DNA of 64,000 bases, taken from Thermoplasmata archaeon M9B2D. GTDB taxonomy: Archaea; Thermoplasmatota; E2; DHVEG-1. The DNA lies in contig MUGD01000001.1 of NCBI GenBank assembly GCA_002900555.1, forward strand, positions 1 to 64,000. Direction: 5' to 3'. The notes beneath the pieces were generated by a model. It saw only the letters and a program-made list of their open reading frames with translations, was not told where the DNA came from and searched no databases. A program made the translations under genes and the position numbers. Each line of letters begins with the position of its first letter. Positions within the stretch are counted from its first letter, which is position 1. Below, one piece after another: positions 18,035 through 26,939 of the stretch.

Positions 18035-18442
18035 TTATTTAAGGGACACTTTAATTTTTGGTACTTTTGCCTTAACTCTCTTGAGTTTCACTTTATTTTC
18101 TCGTGCAAGCCATCCAAGCGCGGCGTAGGCATCAACCTCAGTGATTTGTGCAGTTTTAGCTATTGTCGAGATGTCGATTTCACCTTGCTTTGCCACCATG
18201 TTCCAGACTTTCCCAGCATCTGCCCCAATCTTTGGAGTCAAATTGGTTTGTCCCAGTTTATACAAACTGTTTTCTCGACATATCTTATCTTCTCGTGCCA
18301 GCCAGCCAATTGCGGCCCAGAGTTCATCTTCTGTCATATTCGTTGTATTCAATAATACTTCTTCTCTCGATGGACCTCTAGTGTTTAATGTTTTCCACAC
18401 TTTGCCAGCATTCGATCCAAATTCATCTACTAATGTTCTCAT
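18035..18442 (-). CDS. tandem winged-helix protein (DUF2582-like), copy 2
   Basis: 135 residues, paralogous along its whole length to the protein at 16300-16707: NAGKVWKTLNTRGPSREEVL with AIGWLAREDKICRE, then AGKVWNMVAKQGEIDIS with ALGWLARENKVKL. The C-terminus is Lys-rich (KRVKAKVPKIKVSLK), unlike copy 1, which suggests different nucleic-acid affinity. The gene has its own promoter and terminator. Probably a small DNA-binding protein; target unknown. Confidence 0.8.
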   Translation of the reverse strand: MRTLVDEFGSNAGKVWKTLNTRGPSREEVLLNTTNMTEDELWAAIGWLAREDKICRENSLYKLGQTNLTPKIGADAGKVWNMVAKQGEIDISTIAKTAQITEVDAYAALGWLARENKVKLKRVKAKVPKIKVSLK

Positions 18443-18478
18443 AACCCAACCTCACGCATGAAGGATATGAAGTTCAGT

Positions 18479-18496
18479 ATTATATATATTTTGATT
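18479..18496 (-). promoter_or_regulatory. shared TATA/BRE element of winged-helix copy 2
   Basis: Matches 16743-16760 at 17 of 18 bases and lies 37 bases upstream of the ATG at 18442. The flanks are much less similar, so the element itself appears to be conserved. Confidence 0.6.
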
Positions 18497-18530
18497 AACA
18501 AAAAAAGCGCGTATATGTCCTTTCTTCATC

Positions 18531-19070
18531 TTAAAATATGTTAGGCTCCGATTCTCCAGATTCCGACGTTTCATCGTTTTGCGCCCCAATCGCGATGAGA
18601 TATCCTCTCGCTCGTTCTGCATATTTATATTGATTGACTTTTTCCCAGAATTTCTTTGAATGATTCGGGTAGAGAAGATGAGTAAGCTCATGGATGATGA
18701 TATAGTCTTGTACCCATAAAGGCATGTTCTTTACTCGTTCAGAAATACGAATGGTTCGATCAAATGACGTGCAACTTCCATATAAAGTGTTCTGATTCAT
18801 CACAAATTTTATAGAAAAACAAAGGCGTGCATCGAAATATTTTTTATTAAGTTCCTTAGCCCGCTGCATCAACCAACGGTCGCTTTTTTGTAAAGTCTGT
18901 TTTTTTTGTCTTTGCTCGACTCTCTGAATCATTCGCTCTATCCATTTTTGCTCCTCTTTAGCACTCATGCCAAATGGTAGATAAATCCAGAGATGACCCG
19001 GTTCATATTTCGTTTGAATTGTCTTTTTCCTTCGCTTACTTCGCAGTATTGTTATCTGAGATGATATCAT
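18531..19070 (-). CDS. YgjP-like (DUF45/SprT-like) zinc metallopeptidase
   Basis: 179 residues. The zinc motif HELTHLLYPNHSKKFW gives HExxH plus a downstream His. NTLYGSCTSFDRTIRISE and AERARGYLIAIG are characteristic of the YgjP/DUF45 family. No signal peptide, so it is likely cytoplasmic. The family often neighbours restriction or housekeeping genes, and its substrates are mostly unknown. The N-terminus (LRSKRRKKTIQTKYEPGHL) is the usual family opening. Confidence 0.85.
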   Translation of the reverse strand: MISSQITILRSKRRKKTIQTKYEPGHLWIYLPFGMSAKEEQKWIERMIQRVEQRQKKQTLQKSDRWLMQRAKELNKKYFDARLCFSIKFVMNQNTLYGSCTSFDRTIRISERVKNMPLWVQDYIIIHELTHLLYPNHSKKFWEKVNQYKYAERARGYLIAIGAQNDETSESGESEPNIF

Positions 19071-19151
19071 ACGTACGATGCAGTAAGGAAAAACAATTTA
19101 AGAGATTTATTCAAAAAAAAGAGAAGAAAAAAGTGTTTGGGGAGGTTTGCC

Positions 19152-19817
19152 TTACTTATTCATCGGGGAAAGATCAAGTCCCCGGACAACGCTTGAATAC
19201 CCAAAGAAAAATGTTATCGCCTTGTCAGTAATAGACCCGGATCGTTGAATATATAATCCCTTGAAATCTGCCATCGCTCCGATCTGTCGGCCGGTCAGCA
19301 TTTTAATGCCAAATGGATAGGGGTCGAGCACAATGGTTCGGCTGTTAAGGATGTAGTTGGATCGCCCTGAATAATACCACAGAGTGAACGGTCGAACGAT
19401 GTTAAGTTTGTTTTTCCCTAAACAAAGGAATTTGTTTGTAAATCCCCAGCTCATGATAAAAACGTTTTTTCGGACAGGGCGGATTTGATTGATTTTGAAG
19501 TTGAAATCAATCGCCTTAATGAGAAACGAGAGAAGCAGTGTAAGAATAGGGTGTCTCCCGTTCTCTTCTATGAAGCTTTGGATGATATCAATAAGAGATG
19601 AATAGGAAGTCGCTGATGCCATTTCTTCCATCAGTGCAGGTAGGAATTTTTCCATAGAGAGGAACTCTTTTTCAGAGAGTTTTAACGACGTAATGCCCCC
19701 GATGGTGTTTGCTTCCAGTTGGTCTTGTATGGCTATCTGAGCGGTTACAGGTGTAACTGTTACGCCCAGGAAAAGAAGAATCACGCCTATTGCACATATT
19801 CCCTTCATTTTTGTCAT
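19152..19817 (-). CDS. exported protein of unknown family, paralogue A
   Basis: 221 residues. A clear signal peptide (GICAIGVILLFLGVTVTPVTAQI) covers residues 5-27. The mature part shows FVFIMSWGFTNKF-like strands, SLWRYSD/TLWYYSGRS-type motifs shared with the downstream-strand paralogue, and ends VRGLDLSPMNK. GAGGGT stands six bases before the ATG. It is related over its length to the protein at 20009-20677. No known domain is recognised; probably a lineage-specific surface or secreted protein. Confidence 0.7.
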   Translation of the reverse strand: MTKMKGICAIGVILLFLGVTVTPVTAQIAIQDQLEANTIGGITSLKLSEKEFLSMEKFLPALMEEMASATSYSSLIDIIQSFIEENGRHPILTLLLSFLIKAIDFNFKINQIRPVRKNVFIMSWGFTNKFLCLGKNKLNIVRPFTLWYYSGRSNYILNSRTIVLDPYPFGIKMLTGRQIGAMADFKGLYIQRSGSITDKAITFFFGYSSVVRGLDLSPMNK

Positions 19818-20008
19818 GTTTTTACCCTCGTTTACGAAATCGTATATTTCTTTATGAAAGTATATTATCTTATTGATTTATATAATTTTCTACGTTACGT
19901 AAGGCAATCGTCGAATTCCTACCCTAAAAAAGACAAAGAAACAACAAGTTCATCACATAGAGAAAAAGGGATGCTAAAGGAGAAAAAAGAAAAGATGATG
20001 ATACTGAA

Positions 20009-20677
20009 TTATTTCGAAAGAGGGGTCAGATCAAAAGCGCGGATTTGACGTGCACCGCCTAAAAAGAACACATAGGAATTTCCTGTTAATTTACTCTCAA
20101 GATCAAGATAAATCCCTCGAAACCCTCTCATAACACCGATTTGCGGCCCTGCCATCTTCTGATGTATCCCGAAAGGCTGTCTCTCGACGATCAGGGTTTT
20201 TCCTTTTAAGAGTCGAGACGTATCAGAATATCGCCATAGTGAAAACCGTTCTTTAAAGAAATTGATAGAATTTTCTTTTCGTGGATTTAATCGATGATAC
20301 GCACCATAACTGATGACAAAGTAATTTGAACTCATTCGAGAGGATGATGACCCAAGCATATCAAAGAGATTCAGTCCTGCAATACTGAAACCTGAATTTT
20401 GAATAACTGCTTGGATAATTTTTGAAAATAGTTCACGGATGACAGGATAGTTTCCGTAATCTTTCGTAAGACTAAGATCGCGTACCCTTTGGATAAAATC
20501 ACCAAACGTTTGTGATTCCAAAGCGATGCATTCAACGTCATCCATAAATCTCTCGATAGCCGTGGTTTCTTGATATTCGATAGCCGCTGTTCCTGTTATC
20601 TGTGCAGACGCAGGTAATGCAATGACACCAATCAAGAGAAAGACCACTGCTGTTGCAAGGATTGTTTTTTTATACAT
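20009..20677 (-). CDS. exported protein of unknown family, paralogue B
   Basis: 222 residues with a signal peptide (TILATAVVFLLIGVIALPASAQI). It shares with paralogue A the segments YFVISYGAYHRLNPR, PFGIHQKMAGPQIGVMRGFR and the end RAFDLTPLSK. Separated from paralogue A by about 190 bp and in the same direction, with AAGAGGTATGGC ahead of the ATG. Tandem duplication is likely. No catalytic motif is visible and function is unknown. Confidence 0.7.
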   Translation of the reverse strand: MYKKTILATAVVFLLIGVIALPASAQITGTAAIEYQETTAIERFMDDVECIALESQTFGDFIQRVRDLSLTKDYGNYPVIRELFSKIIQAVIQNSGFSIAGLNLFDMLGSSSSRMSSNYFVISYGAYHRLNPRKENSINFFKERFSLWRYSDTSRLLKGKTLIVERQPFGIHQKMAGPQIGVMRGFRGIYLDLESKLTGNSYVFFLGGARQIRAFDLTPLSK

Positions 20678-20794
20678 GCCATACCTCTTTACTTATCGAG
20701 TAGTTATATTCGTATTAATTTCATGTATTTATATAATTTTCTGTTTTTTATCTCGTTTCGATAATACGGTTCTGATTACTTTGTTGCCTTGGCT

Positions 20795-21301
20795 TTAAGT
20801 AATATAGGGATGTGTGCTTGAGAAATCAAAACCCTGTACAAGTTCTATAGGTGGTGTTTCTTGTAGGGGGGTCCATCCATGGATAGGATAGACGAGATTT
20901 GGAAAAAATTTTCGTATGTTTGTCGAGAATTCTGTAACGATATGATGTTCCCCGAATTGTTTTTTGCTAATCTCATAGGTTTTTCTACCAGTTGTCTTTT
21001 CATCAAGAAATCCCAAGGAGTGGATGTACTCATGCAAGAGGATATGAAAAACGTATGGTACGAGCAGCGATGTATCTGTTTCAAGGATGCGACGAAGCGG
21101 AGTTTTGTTAACGATGATGATGTTGGAAGCAACCGGGTAGTATGCACCGATGAACCCATCAAGCGACGCTCCGATCTCTTGGAGACCAAGCATGAGGCCA
21201 CCCCGTGATCTACGCTCATTTTGTTGTACTGCTTTTTTGACTTCCTCAAAGGTTTCGATAAGACTTCTATACAGTTCAGAAATTTCCATGTATTGTGTCA
21301 T
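20795..21301 (-). CDS. zincin metalloprotease with HExxHxxGxxD motif
   Basis: 168 residues. The motif HILLHEYIHSLGFLDEKTTG gives HExxH, then a Gly and an Asp in place of the third metzincin His, a pattern known from snapalysin-type zincins. No signal peptide or membrane helix is visible, so cytoplasmic action is likely. The exact family is not recognised. The N-terminal 40 residues are helical (LYRSLIETFEEVKKAVQQNE). Short Tyr/Pro-rich tail. Confidence 0.65.
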   Translation of the reverse strand: MTQYMEISELYRSLIETFEEVKKAVQQNERRSRGGLMLGLQEIGASLDGFIGAYYPVASNIIIVNKTPLRRILETDTSLLVPYVFHILLHEYIHSLGFLDEKTTGRKTYEISKKQFGEHHIVTEFSTNIRKFFPNLVYPIHGWTPLQETPPIELVQGFDFSSTHPYIT

Positions 21302-21399
21302 TCATTCACAAAATGTTAACAATCGTTAATAAACTTTTCTCTCTGCCCTGTTAGATAGGAAAAACCCAAATAAGAATCACATAGCACCATATACCATTC

Positions 21400-21699
21400 T
21401 TAATATTGTCGCCAACGATGCTCACACTTCGTACACGTAAAAATCCTTGTCTCAGGCTCATCACTTGCCCGGGTCTGTCGCAAAATCCAAAACGCCTCTT
21501 TATTACCACATTTCGGACATTCAATCCGTGTCTTTGGGAGAATATCTATCTTCTTATCCAGCACCACCGTTTCTTTCTTCTTCTGTTTTTCGACGACGAC
21601 GGAGTGCCCCTTTTTTTTTCGTACAGCTCCACAGCTGTTACACACAAAACAATCTCCTTTCGGTAGCATCAACACCTTACACTTTTGACAAAACTCCAT
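21400..21699 (-). CDS. tfs: transcription factor S (TFIIS/RPB9-like)
   Basis: 99 residues from the ATG at 21699 with GAGGGT six bases upstream. An N-terminal zinc ribbon (FCQKCKVLMLPKGDCFVCNSC) and a C-terminal TFIIS ribbon (ECPKCGNKEAFWILRQTR, ASDEPETRIFTCTKC) include the acidic DE pair that reaches into RNA polymerase to stimulate transcript cleavage. The start lies inside the end of the Nudix gene, so the two are coupled. Confidence 0.93.
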   Translation of the reverse strand: MEFCQKCKVLMLPKGDCFVCNSCGAVRKKKGHSVVVEKQKKKETVVLDKKIDILPKTRIECPKCGNKEAFWILRQTRASDEPETRIFTCTKCEHRWRQY

Positions 21700-22099
21700 A
21701 CTTGACCCTCTGAAGAGCATCGATCACAATCAAAGAATGATCAAATGCCAAAACCGGTAGCTCATTTACCTTAAAAAATCTTGCACTCCTTGCATCATCA
21801 CCGGCACTAAGTTGTCCACCAATCCGATCAAGTGCATACACAACAGTAACTGTATGTCCACGAGGATCCCGATCAGGGTCTGAATATACACCAATCAGTA
21901 AACGAATTTTTGTATGTAACCCGGTTTCTTCAAAGACTTCCCGAACCACTGCATCCTCGGTTTTCTCTCCGCATTCCACAAACCCACCTGGTAACGCCCA
22001 TGTTCCCTGAAACGGCTCGTGTTTCCGTTGAACAAGCAGGACCGTCTGATTCTCGATAAGGACGCCATCCACAGTAAGAGCTGGTGTCTTTGGTCTCAT
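21677..22099 (-). CDS. Nudix hydrolase (ADP-ribose pyrophosphatase-like)
   Basis: 140 residues. Complete Nudix box: GGFVECGEKTEDAVVREVFE followed by ETGL. LLVQRKHEPFQGTWALPGGF before it and YSDPDRDPRGHTVTVVY after it fit ADP-ribose or nucleoside-diphosphate hydrolases of the NudF/MutT type. The substrate is inferred only. Its 3' end overlaps the start of tfs by 23 bases. Confidence 0.92.
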   Translation of the reverse strand: MRPKTPALTVDGVLIENQTVLLVQRKHEPFQGTWALPGGFVECGEKTEDAVVREVFEETGLHTKIRLLIGVYSDPDRDPRGHTVTVVYALDRIGGQLSAGDDARSARFFKVNELPVLAFDHSLIVIDALQRVKYGVLSKV

Positions 22100-22204
22100 A
22101 AGAAAACGAAATACAAGGAGAGTATAAAGATTTAACCAGATTCACCACTGTCCCATATGAAAAAAAAATAGAAAAAAGGTTATGGTCATGATCCTATTTT
22201 TCCT

Positions 22205-22795
22205 TTATCGCTTCAAATGAATACTAACCTCAGTGATATCCTGTACACCCTTAAGAGAACAAAGCATCCCAAGAATCGTATTAGTGATTATTTTCCTAGG
22301 AAACTGTGTAAGCGGTACAATCTTCCCATTAACAGTAATCACGACTTGAGGCGATAGGGAAGTTTCCTTTAGTTCTTTTTTTATGAGAGTTACAATTTCT
22401 GTGAGATTCCCTTTGTATGAAGCAACCGTGTTGCTTCGTTTGTTTCCTTTGCCTATCTGAATCTTTGGAATAGTGGGGTCATCTGCTCCTTCAACAAGAA
22501 CAAGATCATATACTCCAAATTGAGAGATTCTTTGTATGATCTCAGTTAAACTCATTTTTCTATGTAGAAGAAAATCTGTCTCACAATGCGAGGAGAATAC
22601 AACAAGACCAGCACCAGCGTGATGATGTCGCCAGGTGTCCTTATTTTTCGTGTCCATAGATATTTTTTTCTTGGTTTGTTTTATAGTTGCTATCAAGTAT
22701 CCTTCTTTCGAAAATTGTGAAACAAGGTCAACCAGAAGGGTTGTTTTACCTGTATCTGAATCGCCGTAAAGTCCAAAAATCGCTGGTACTGACAT
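22205..22795 (-). CDS. mobB: MobB-like molybdopterin-guanine dinucleotide cofactor protein
   Basis: 196 residues from the ATG at 22795; the upstream frame is open but has no family similarity. P-loop GLYGDSDTGKTTLLVDLV, then DTWRHHHAGAGLVV and VLVEGADDPTIPKIQIG, all typical of MobB. MobB is a GTP-binding helper in attaching GMP to the pterin cofactor of Mo/W enzymes. An extra C-terminal segment of about 45 residues (VVITVNGKIVPLTQFPRKII...) is less typical. A W/Mo-pterin enzyme (AOR) is encoded 5 kb away. Confidence 0.85.
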   Translation of the reverse strand: MSVPAIFGLYGDSDTGKTTLLVDLVSQFSKEGYLIATIKQTKKKISMDTKNKDTWRHHHAGAGLVVFSSHCETDFLLHRKMSLTEIIQRISQFGVYDLVLVEGADDPTIPKIQIGKGNKRSNTVASYKGNLTEIVTLIKKELKETSLSPQVVITVNGKIVPLTQFPRKIITNTILGMLCSLKGVQDITEVSIHLKR

Positions 22796-22888
22796 ATGTA
22801 TCAATAACTGGTAGGATCGTTTAGACTTTATCCCTCTGGATAATAGCAAAAAATATAACTAAAAGAGTCTTTATCACCCTCTTAAACC

Positions 22889-24079
22889 ATGTCACAACAG
22901 GGAACGATCCTTTCCGCGGTCAGTCTCATCCATGCTATTAACGACGCATCGGTTGCGGTCGTCTCAATTCTCTTCCCCATTTTCAAGGGATTGTTTGAGT
23001 TAAGCTACACGCAAGTCGGGATTATCACTGGTGGAGGTCTGTTTATCACACTCATCGCTCAACTTTTTCTAGGGAGAATCGCTGACGGAAAGAACGTCAA
23101 TTCCTTTCTTCTTTCTGGTCTGCTACTAACGAGCCTCTCATTAATACTTCTGACCGTCAGCAACGGATTTCTTAGCCTTCTTCTCTTCATCTTTTTTATG
23201 AGGTTTGCCACATCGTTTTTCCATCCAATTGGTATCGGATGGATTTCACGGACGTACAAAAAGGGAAAGTTAGACTGGGCGATGGGAATCCAGAGCGGGT
23301 TGTCAGATTTTGGAGCATTTCTTGCTTTGCTTACCACACTTACGATCACACAACTGACCCATTGGACTGTCCCCCTCTACGCCTGGGCAACTATCTGCAT
23401 TATTGGTCTTGGAGCAAGTCTCCTGCTTACCCGCAAGTTGAACAAAGAACTCGTCATCGTTCCCAAAGAACTAAAGAACCATACGCCATGGCAGATGGCC
23501 GCTGATGCGTTCACGCGAATAAAAGCAATACGGCTTCTCATACCTGCTTTTATCATCAGTGGCGCATCCTGGGGCATCATTATCACGTATTTCCCCTTGC
23601 TACTCACCGATCGCACCCCGCTGTCCCTTTCAATCATTGGTTCCTTAGTTGCGCTTTGGGCAGGCATCGGAAGCATTACCTCCCTATCATATGGGAGAAT
23701 CAGAGTCTTCATCCGTCGTAAAAAACTGCTTCTAATCTCCTACCTAAGTATTGGAATCCTTACTTTGTCCCTTGCGGTCTTCACCAATATCATTCTCCTC
23801 ATTATTGTTATGATTCTCCTAGGAATTGCTGTGTTTATGACTTATCCAGCTTTAATGTCATTTGTTTCAGAGGTAACACATGAGTCTGTAGAAGGATGGA
23901 CGTTTGGGTTGACGTTCATGTTTCAGACCGGCGGAGGGACCGTTCTTTTGTTCCTCAGTGGTGTGCTTTCTGACCTTGCAGGGATTTGGATGCCGTTTGT
24001 ACTCCTTGGAACGTTATCACTCCTTTTCACAGTAGTCCTGTTGATGAAGTATAAAAACCCGTTCGCAACTTCAATATAA
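22889..24079 (+). CDS. MFS transporter (fosmidomycin-resistance-like)
   Basis: 396 residues with about 12 membrane segments. The start, LIHAINDASVAVVSILFPIF, and the first cytoplasmic loop, GRIADGKN, are typical of the Fsr/YfcJ-like major facilitator branch. Substrate unknown. It starts 94 bp from the divergent mobB and is 44 bp upstream of another transporter in the same direction. ATG start, no clear ribosome binding site, so it may be leaderless. Confidence 0.88.
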   Translation: MSQQGTILSAVSLIHAINDASVAVVSILFPIFKGLFELSYTQVGIITGGGLFITLIAQLFLGRIADGKNVNSFLLSGLLLTSLSLILLTVSNGFLSLLLFIFFMRFATSFFHPIGIGWISRTYKKGKLDWAMGIQSGLSDFGAFLALLTTLTITQLTHWTVPLYAWATICIIGLGASLLLTRKLNKELVIVPKELKNHTPWQMAADAFTRIKAIRLLIPAFIISGASWGIIITYFPLLLTDRTPLSLSIIGSLVALWAGIGSITSLSYGRIRVFIRRKKLLLISYLSIGILTLSLAVFTNIILLIIVMILLGIAVFMTYPALMSFVSEVTHESVEGWTFGLTFMFQTGGGTVLLFLSGVLSDLAGIWMPFVLLGTLSLLFTVVLLMKYKNPFATSI

Positions 24080-24123
24080 CTAAGAGAAAACGAAATAGCA
24101 TTGCAGTTGGTTACCCCCGTGGC

Positions 24124-25026
24124 ATGAAAAAACACGCTGTTGGCCTTGTCGTTTCTATCATCTCAGTATCCTTTGCATCCATCTTTATCCTCTCCTGCGA
24201 GGCTCCTCCGTTAAGCATCGCATTCTATCGACTGTTATTTACAACACTGCTTCTTGTCCCGCTTCTATTCATTCGAAAAGAATTACGCGATGAAATACGC
24301 ACGCTTCCCAAAAAAACCTTGTTTATCCTGATTCTCATTGGTGTAATCCTTGCGGCACATTTTTCATTTTGGATTACTTCACTAACGATGACCTCAGTTG
24401 CTAGTTCTGTAATCCTCGTCACCGCCCATCCCATGCTTGTCGCACCAGTCTCGTTTTACTTCCTGAAAGAAAAACTCTCGTTAGTAAACGCCCTAGGAAT
24501 CGCCATATCACTTGCCGGTGTCGGAGTACTCGTCTTTGGGAACTACGGATTCGCTGCATTTGGCCTTGATAGCCTTAATGGCAACATCTTGGCATTACTT
24601 GGAGGGATTGCCGCAGGTCTGTATATTTTGGGTGGACGGATGCTTCGAAGAACGATTTCAACCGTGACGTACGTGCTTATTGTCTATTCGGTTGGGACAA
24701 TCACCTTGTTTTTAATTTGCCTTACGCTTAATGCTCCAGTGTACAATCTCGTTGTCTCTGACTACGCTATTATCCTGCTTATGGCGGTTATCTCCGGAAT
24801 CTTTGGTCATACACTCTATAACTGGTCTTTGGGGTACATCCGCGCATCAGTTATGTCAGTAGCGCTACTTGGGGAACCGATTGGATCATCATTACTCGCA
24901 TATGCGATCCCATGGATTCATCAGGAGCCATCTCTGTATACCATTGTAGGTGGCAGCATTATCCTCTCAGGGGTTTACCTTACCGCACGACCAATGAAAA
25001 ATGCTGATTGTGGAGGAAATGTTTAA
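24124..25026 (+). CDS. EamA/DMT-family transporter
   Basis: 300 residues with ten predicted membrane helices in two repeats (ISVSFASIFILSCEAPPLSI; later LLGGIAAGLYILGGRML). FWITSLTMTSVASSVILVTA and LGEPIGSSLLAYAIPWIHQE are typical of drug/metabolite transporters of the EamA type. The substrate cannot be told from sequence. ATG at 24124 follows the MFS gene closely. Confidence 0.9.
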   Translation: MKKHAVGLVVSIISVSFASIFILSCEAPPLSIAFYRLLFTTLLLVPLLFIRKELRDEIRTLPKKTLFILILIGVILAAHFSFWITSLTMTSVASSVILVTAHPMLVAPVSFYFLKEKLSLVNALGIAISLAGVGVLVFGNYGFAAFGLDSLNGNILALLGGIAAGLYILGGRMLRRTISTVTYVLIVYSVGTITLFLICLTLNAPVYNLVVSDYAIILLMAVISGIFGHTLYNWSLGYIRASVMSVALLGEPIGSSLLAYAIPWIHQEPSLYTIVGGSIILSGVYLTARPMKNADCGGNV

Positions 25027-25052
25027 AAAAAGCGGATTGGTTGTGGTTACCC

Positions 25053-25658
25053 ATGCCAAGGAATTGGAATAAAATTCTCAGCGCAGCAGTCGCAATCGTA
25101 ATCATCTGCTCCATAGCGGTTCTTGTATACGTCAATCTACCAAAACAAACAGAAACCACGTTAGAGAATGACACAGCGAAGAAGACGGCTCCTTCAATCC
25201 TTAACCTTATTTACGACGAAAATCAAAAGAACTTCAGCTTTGCAGACCTTGTTGGGTTAGACACCTATACTGCCAAAGGTGGATATCGAACGGAATCCGG
25301 CATCATTAAAGGGGTTGGAAACTATACAGGCGTCAACATTAGCACACTCATAGACACCCTGCAACCAATTCCTATCTTATATAGTCTCATCGTGACCTCA
25401 GAGGACGGGACCCTAATGTATAATTATACGACCATTCAGGGAACCGTCAATATCTATGACCCAGAGAACGCATCAGACCCAAATCCGATTGGAAAAGGGA
25501 ATATGACCATGATGCTTGCCTATCAATACGAGGGGAACCTTTTTAACGAATCCGATGATGGAAAGTTAAAGATTGTGTTCGTTGACGAACAAGGATCTAT
25601 AACGAAAGCCTCTCTTTGGCGAAAAAAGGTCATCTCCATCCGAATCATCACAGAATAA
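25053..25658 (+). CDS. membrane-anchored SUOX-like (molybdopterin-binding fold) domain protein
   Basis: 201 residues from the ATG at 25053; a TTG at 25008 inside the preceding gene is an alternative. One N-terminal helix (ILSAAVAIVIICSIAVLVYV), then an exported domain with the order GGYRTESGIIKGVGNYTGV, NISTLIDTL, VTSEDGTLMYNYT, MMLAYQYEG and KLKIVFVDEQG ... ISIRI. This order matches the oxidoreductase molybdopterin-binding (sulfite oxidase-like) fold, but no cysteine is present to ligate Mo/W. It may be a structural or binding derivative. A smaller relative is encoded at 26541. Confidence 0.65.
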   Translation: MPRNWNKILSAAVAIVIICSIAVLVYVNLPKQTETTLENDTAKKTAPSILNLIYDENQKNFSFADLVGLDTYTAKGGYRTESGIIKGVGNYTGVNISTLIDTLQPIPILYSLIVTSEDGTLMYNYTTIQGTVNIYDPENASDPNPIGKGNMTMMLAYQYEGNLFNESDDGKLKIVFVDEQGSITKASLWRKKVISIRIITE

Positions 25659-25742
25659 AACATAGGTATCATATCTTGAATGAAACCCGTGAACCATCAT
25701 CGCAAGCTATTTCTTGTTCTTTGACATTCTCTTTTCTGTACT

Positions 25743-26483
25743 ATGAAGGACATACAAGAACTTATTGATAATGCAGAGAGATACAAAACTGTGTTGCTCC
25801 AAAAAAGGTTTGAGGGCAAAAAAAACACTGTTGCCTATGTCATATCAGAGGGTCATCCCCAGATTCTGAAATGGTTTGTCCCTGGATTACGACAAAACCT
25901 GGACATCGAATACGGTGTGTTAAAGAAAGGGTTTTCTGATGTTCCTATGCCCTCCCCCATAACGAAGGACACAGAAAATAACGTTCTGGTTATGAGTTAT
26001 ATCATGGGAAAAAACATCTGCGATATCATAAACGATTTAGGTGTTACCTTGGAGGAGAAAGAAAAGCTCGTCCACCTGCTTGTAGACTGGTTCGTACGAT
26101 TCCATGCGTTTTTTAAAACAGAGGATGGTTTTCGGATTCGAGGAGATGCAACTTTGAGAAATTTCATTCTGAGTAAGAATCAGGTCTGGGGCGTTGATTT
26201 TGAGGAATCTCGCATCGGCACACCAAGTGAGGATATTGCGACCCTTTGTGTATCCTTGCTTAGCACAGACCCGATGTTTACCGATGAAAAATTCCAGCTT
26301 TGTCAATATTTTCTCGACTGGTACCGGAAATCAGCGAGATGGAACATAGAGAATATCAATGCAGAGATAGCGTATGCGATGCTTGAACGGATCCAATGGC
26401 GTCCTAAGGATGAAGAACTACTTAGAAAATACGCATCGAAAATACGCGAGACAGGCTTACTAGTGATACGACATTATTTATGA
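25743..26483 (+). CDS. atypical small protein kinase-like protein
   Basis: 246 residues of the protein-kinase-like fold: ILKWF carries the likely ATP-binding Lys, RGDATLRNFIL is the catalytic-loop equivalent (D, N), and GVDFEESRIG is the DFG-equivalent with DFE. It lacks a Gly-rich loop. The layout resembles Bud32/Rio-like and phosphotransferase kinases of archaea. It lies alone between two SUOX-like genes. Substrate unknown. Confidence 0.65.
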   Translation: MKDIQELIDNAERYKTVLLQKRFEGKKNTVAYVISEGHPQILKWFVPGLRQNLDIEYGVLKKGFSDVPMPSPITKDTENNVLVMSYIMGKNICDIINDLGVTLEEKEKLVHLLVDWFVRFHAFFKTEDGFRIRGDATLRNFILSKNQVWGVDFEESRIGTPSEDIATLCVSLLSTDPMFTDEKFQLCQYFLDWYRKSARWNIENINAEIAYAMLERIQWRPKDEELLRKYASKIRETGLLVIRHYL

Positions 26484-26540
26484 AAGAAATTGTCCCATAA
26501 TAATTAAATATCTATCTTTGCATGCATCCAATCGACGCCT

Positions 26541-26936
26541 ATGGGGAAGGACCGATTGCTCCCAATATTCGCGCTGCTGATACTCGTTATTGCTAGTACC
26601 TCCTCGCTGTATGTGTACGCATCACAAACAACGACCAAAACACTACTGGTGAATGGTCAACACTACACTATCGATCAACTGTTTTCTTTTACAAAACCAC
26701 GAGTATTTAATGATACTGATTCAACTGGCATCGCGTTAGATGATCTTATAATGAAAATCGGGGTTTCATATCCTGAACAACATACATACACACTCAGAGG
26801 GGGAGACGGGTACGAAAAGACGGTGACTTGGGAAAACATGAAAAACGGGTTACTGACAAAAGAACGTGAATCGTTCTTCTCTGATTTACCAAAAGCATTC
26901 CATGTAAAAGATATTATTGAAATTGAGGTGAAATAA
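26541..26936 (+). CDS. exported small SUOX-like domain protein of the AOR operon
   Basis: 131 residues: an N-terminal signal/anchor helix (LLPIFALLILVIASTSSLYV) then a compact domain with TLLVNGQHYTIDQLF, GIALDDLIMKIG and YTLRGGDGYEKTVTWENM. It resembles the domain of the gene at 25053 and the molybdopterin-binding fold, without ligating cysteine. Three bases separate it from the next gene, so it heads a five-gene co-directional unit ending with an acetate-transporter family protein. Its role is unknown. Confidence 0.65.
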   Translation: MGKDRLLPIFALLILVIASTSSLYVYASQTTTKTLLVNGQHYTIDQLFSFTKPRVFNDTDSTGIALDDLIMKIGVSYPEQHTYTLRGGDGYEKTVTWENMKNGLLTKERESFFSDLPKAFHVKDIIEIEVK

Positions 26937-26939
26937 CAT

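Noticed and set aside
17990..18355. 121-codon rightward reading frame
   Set aside because: It is antisense to the winged-helix gene at 18035-18442 and its beginning is the terminator hairpin of that gene.
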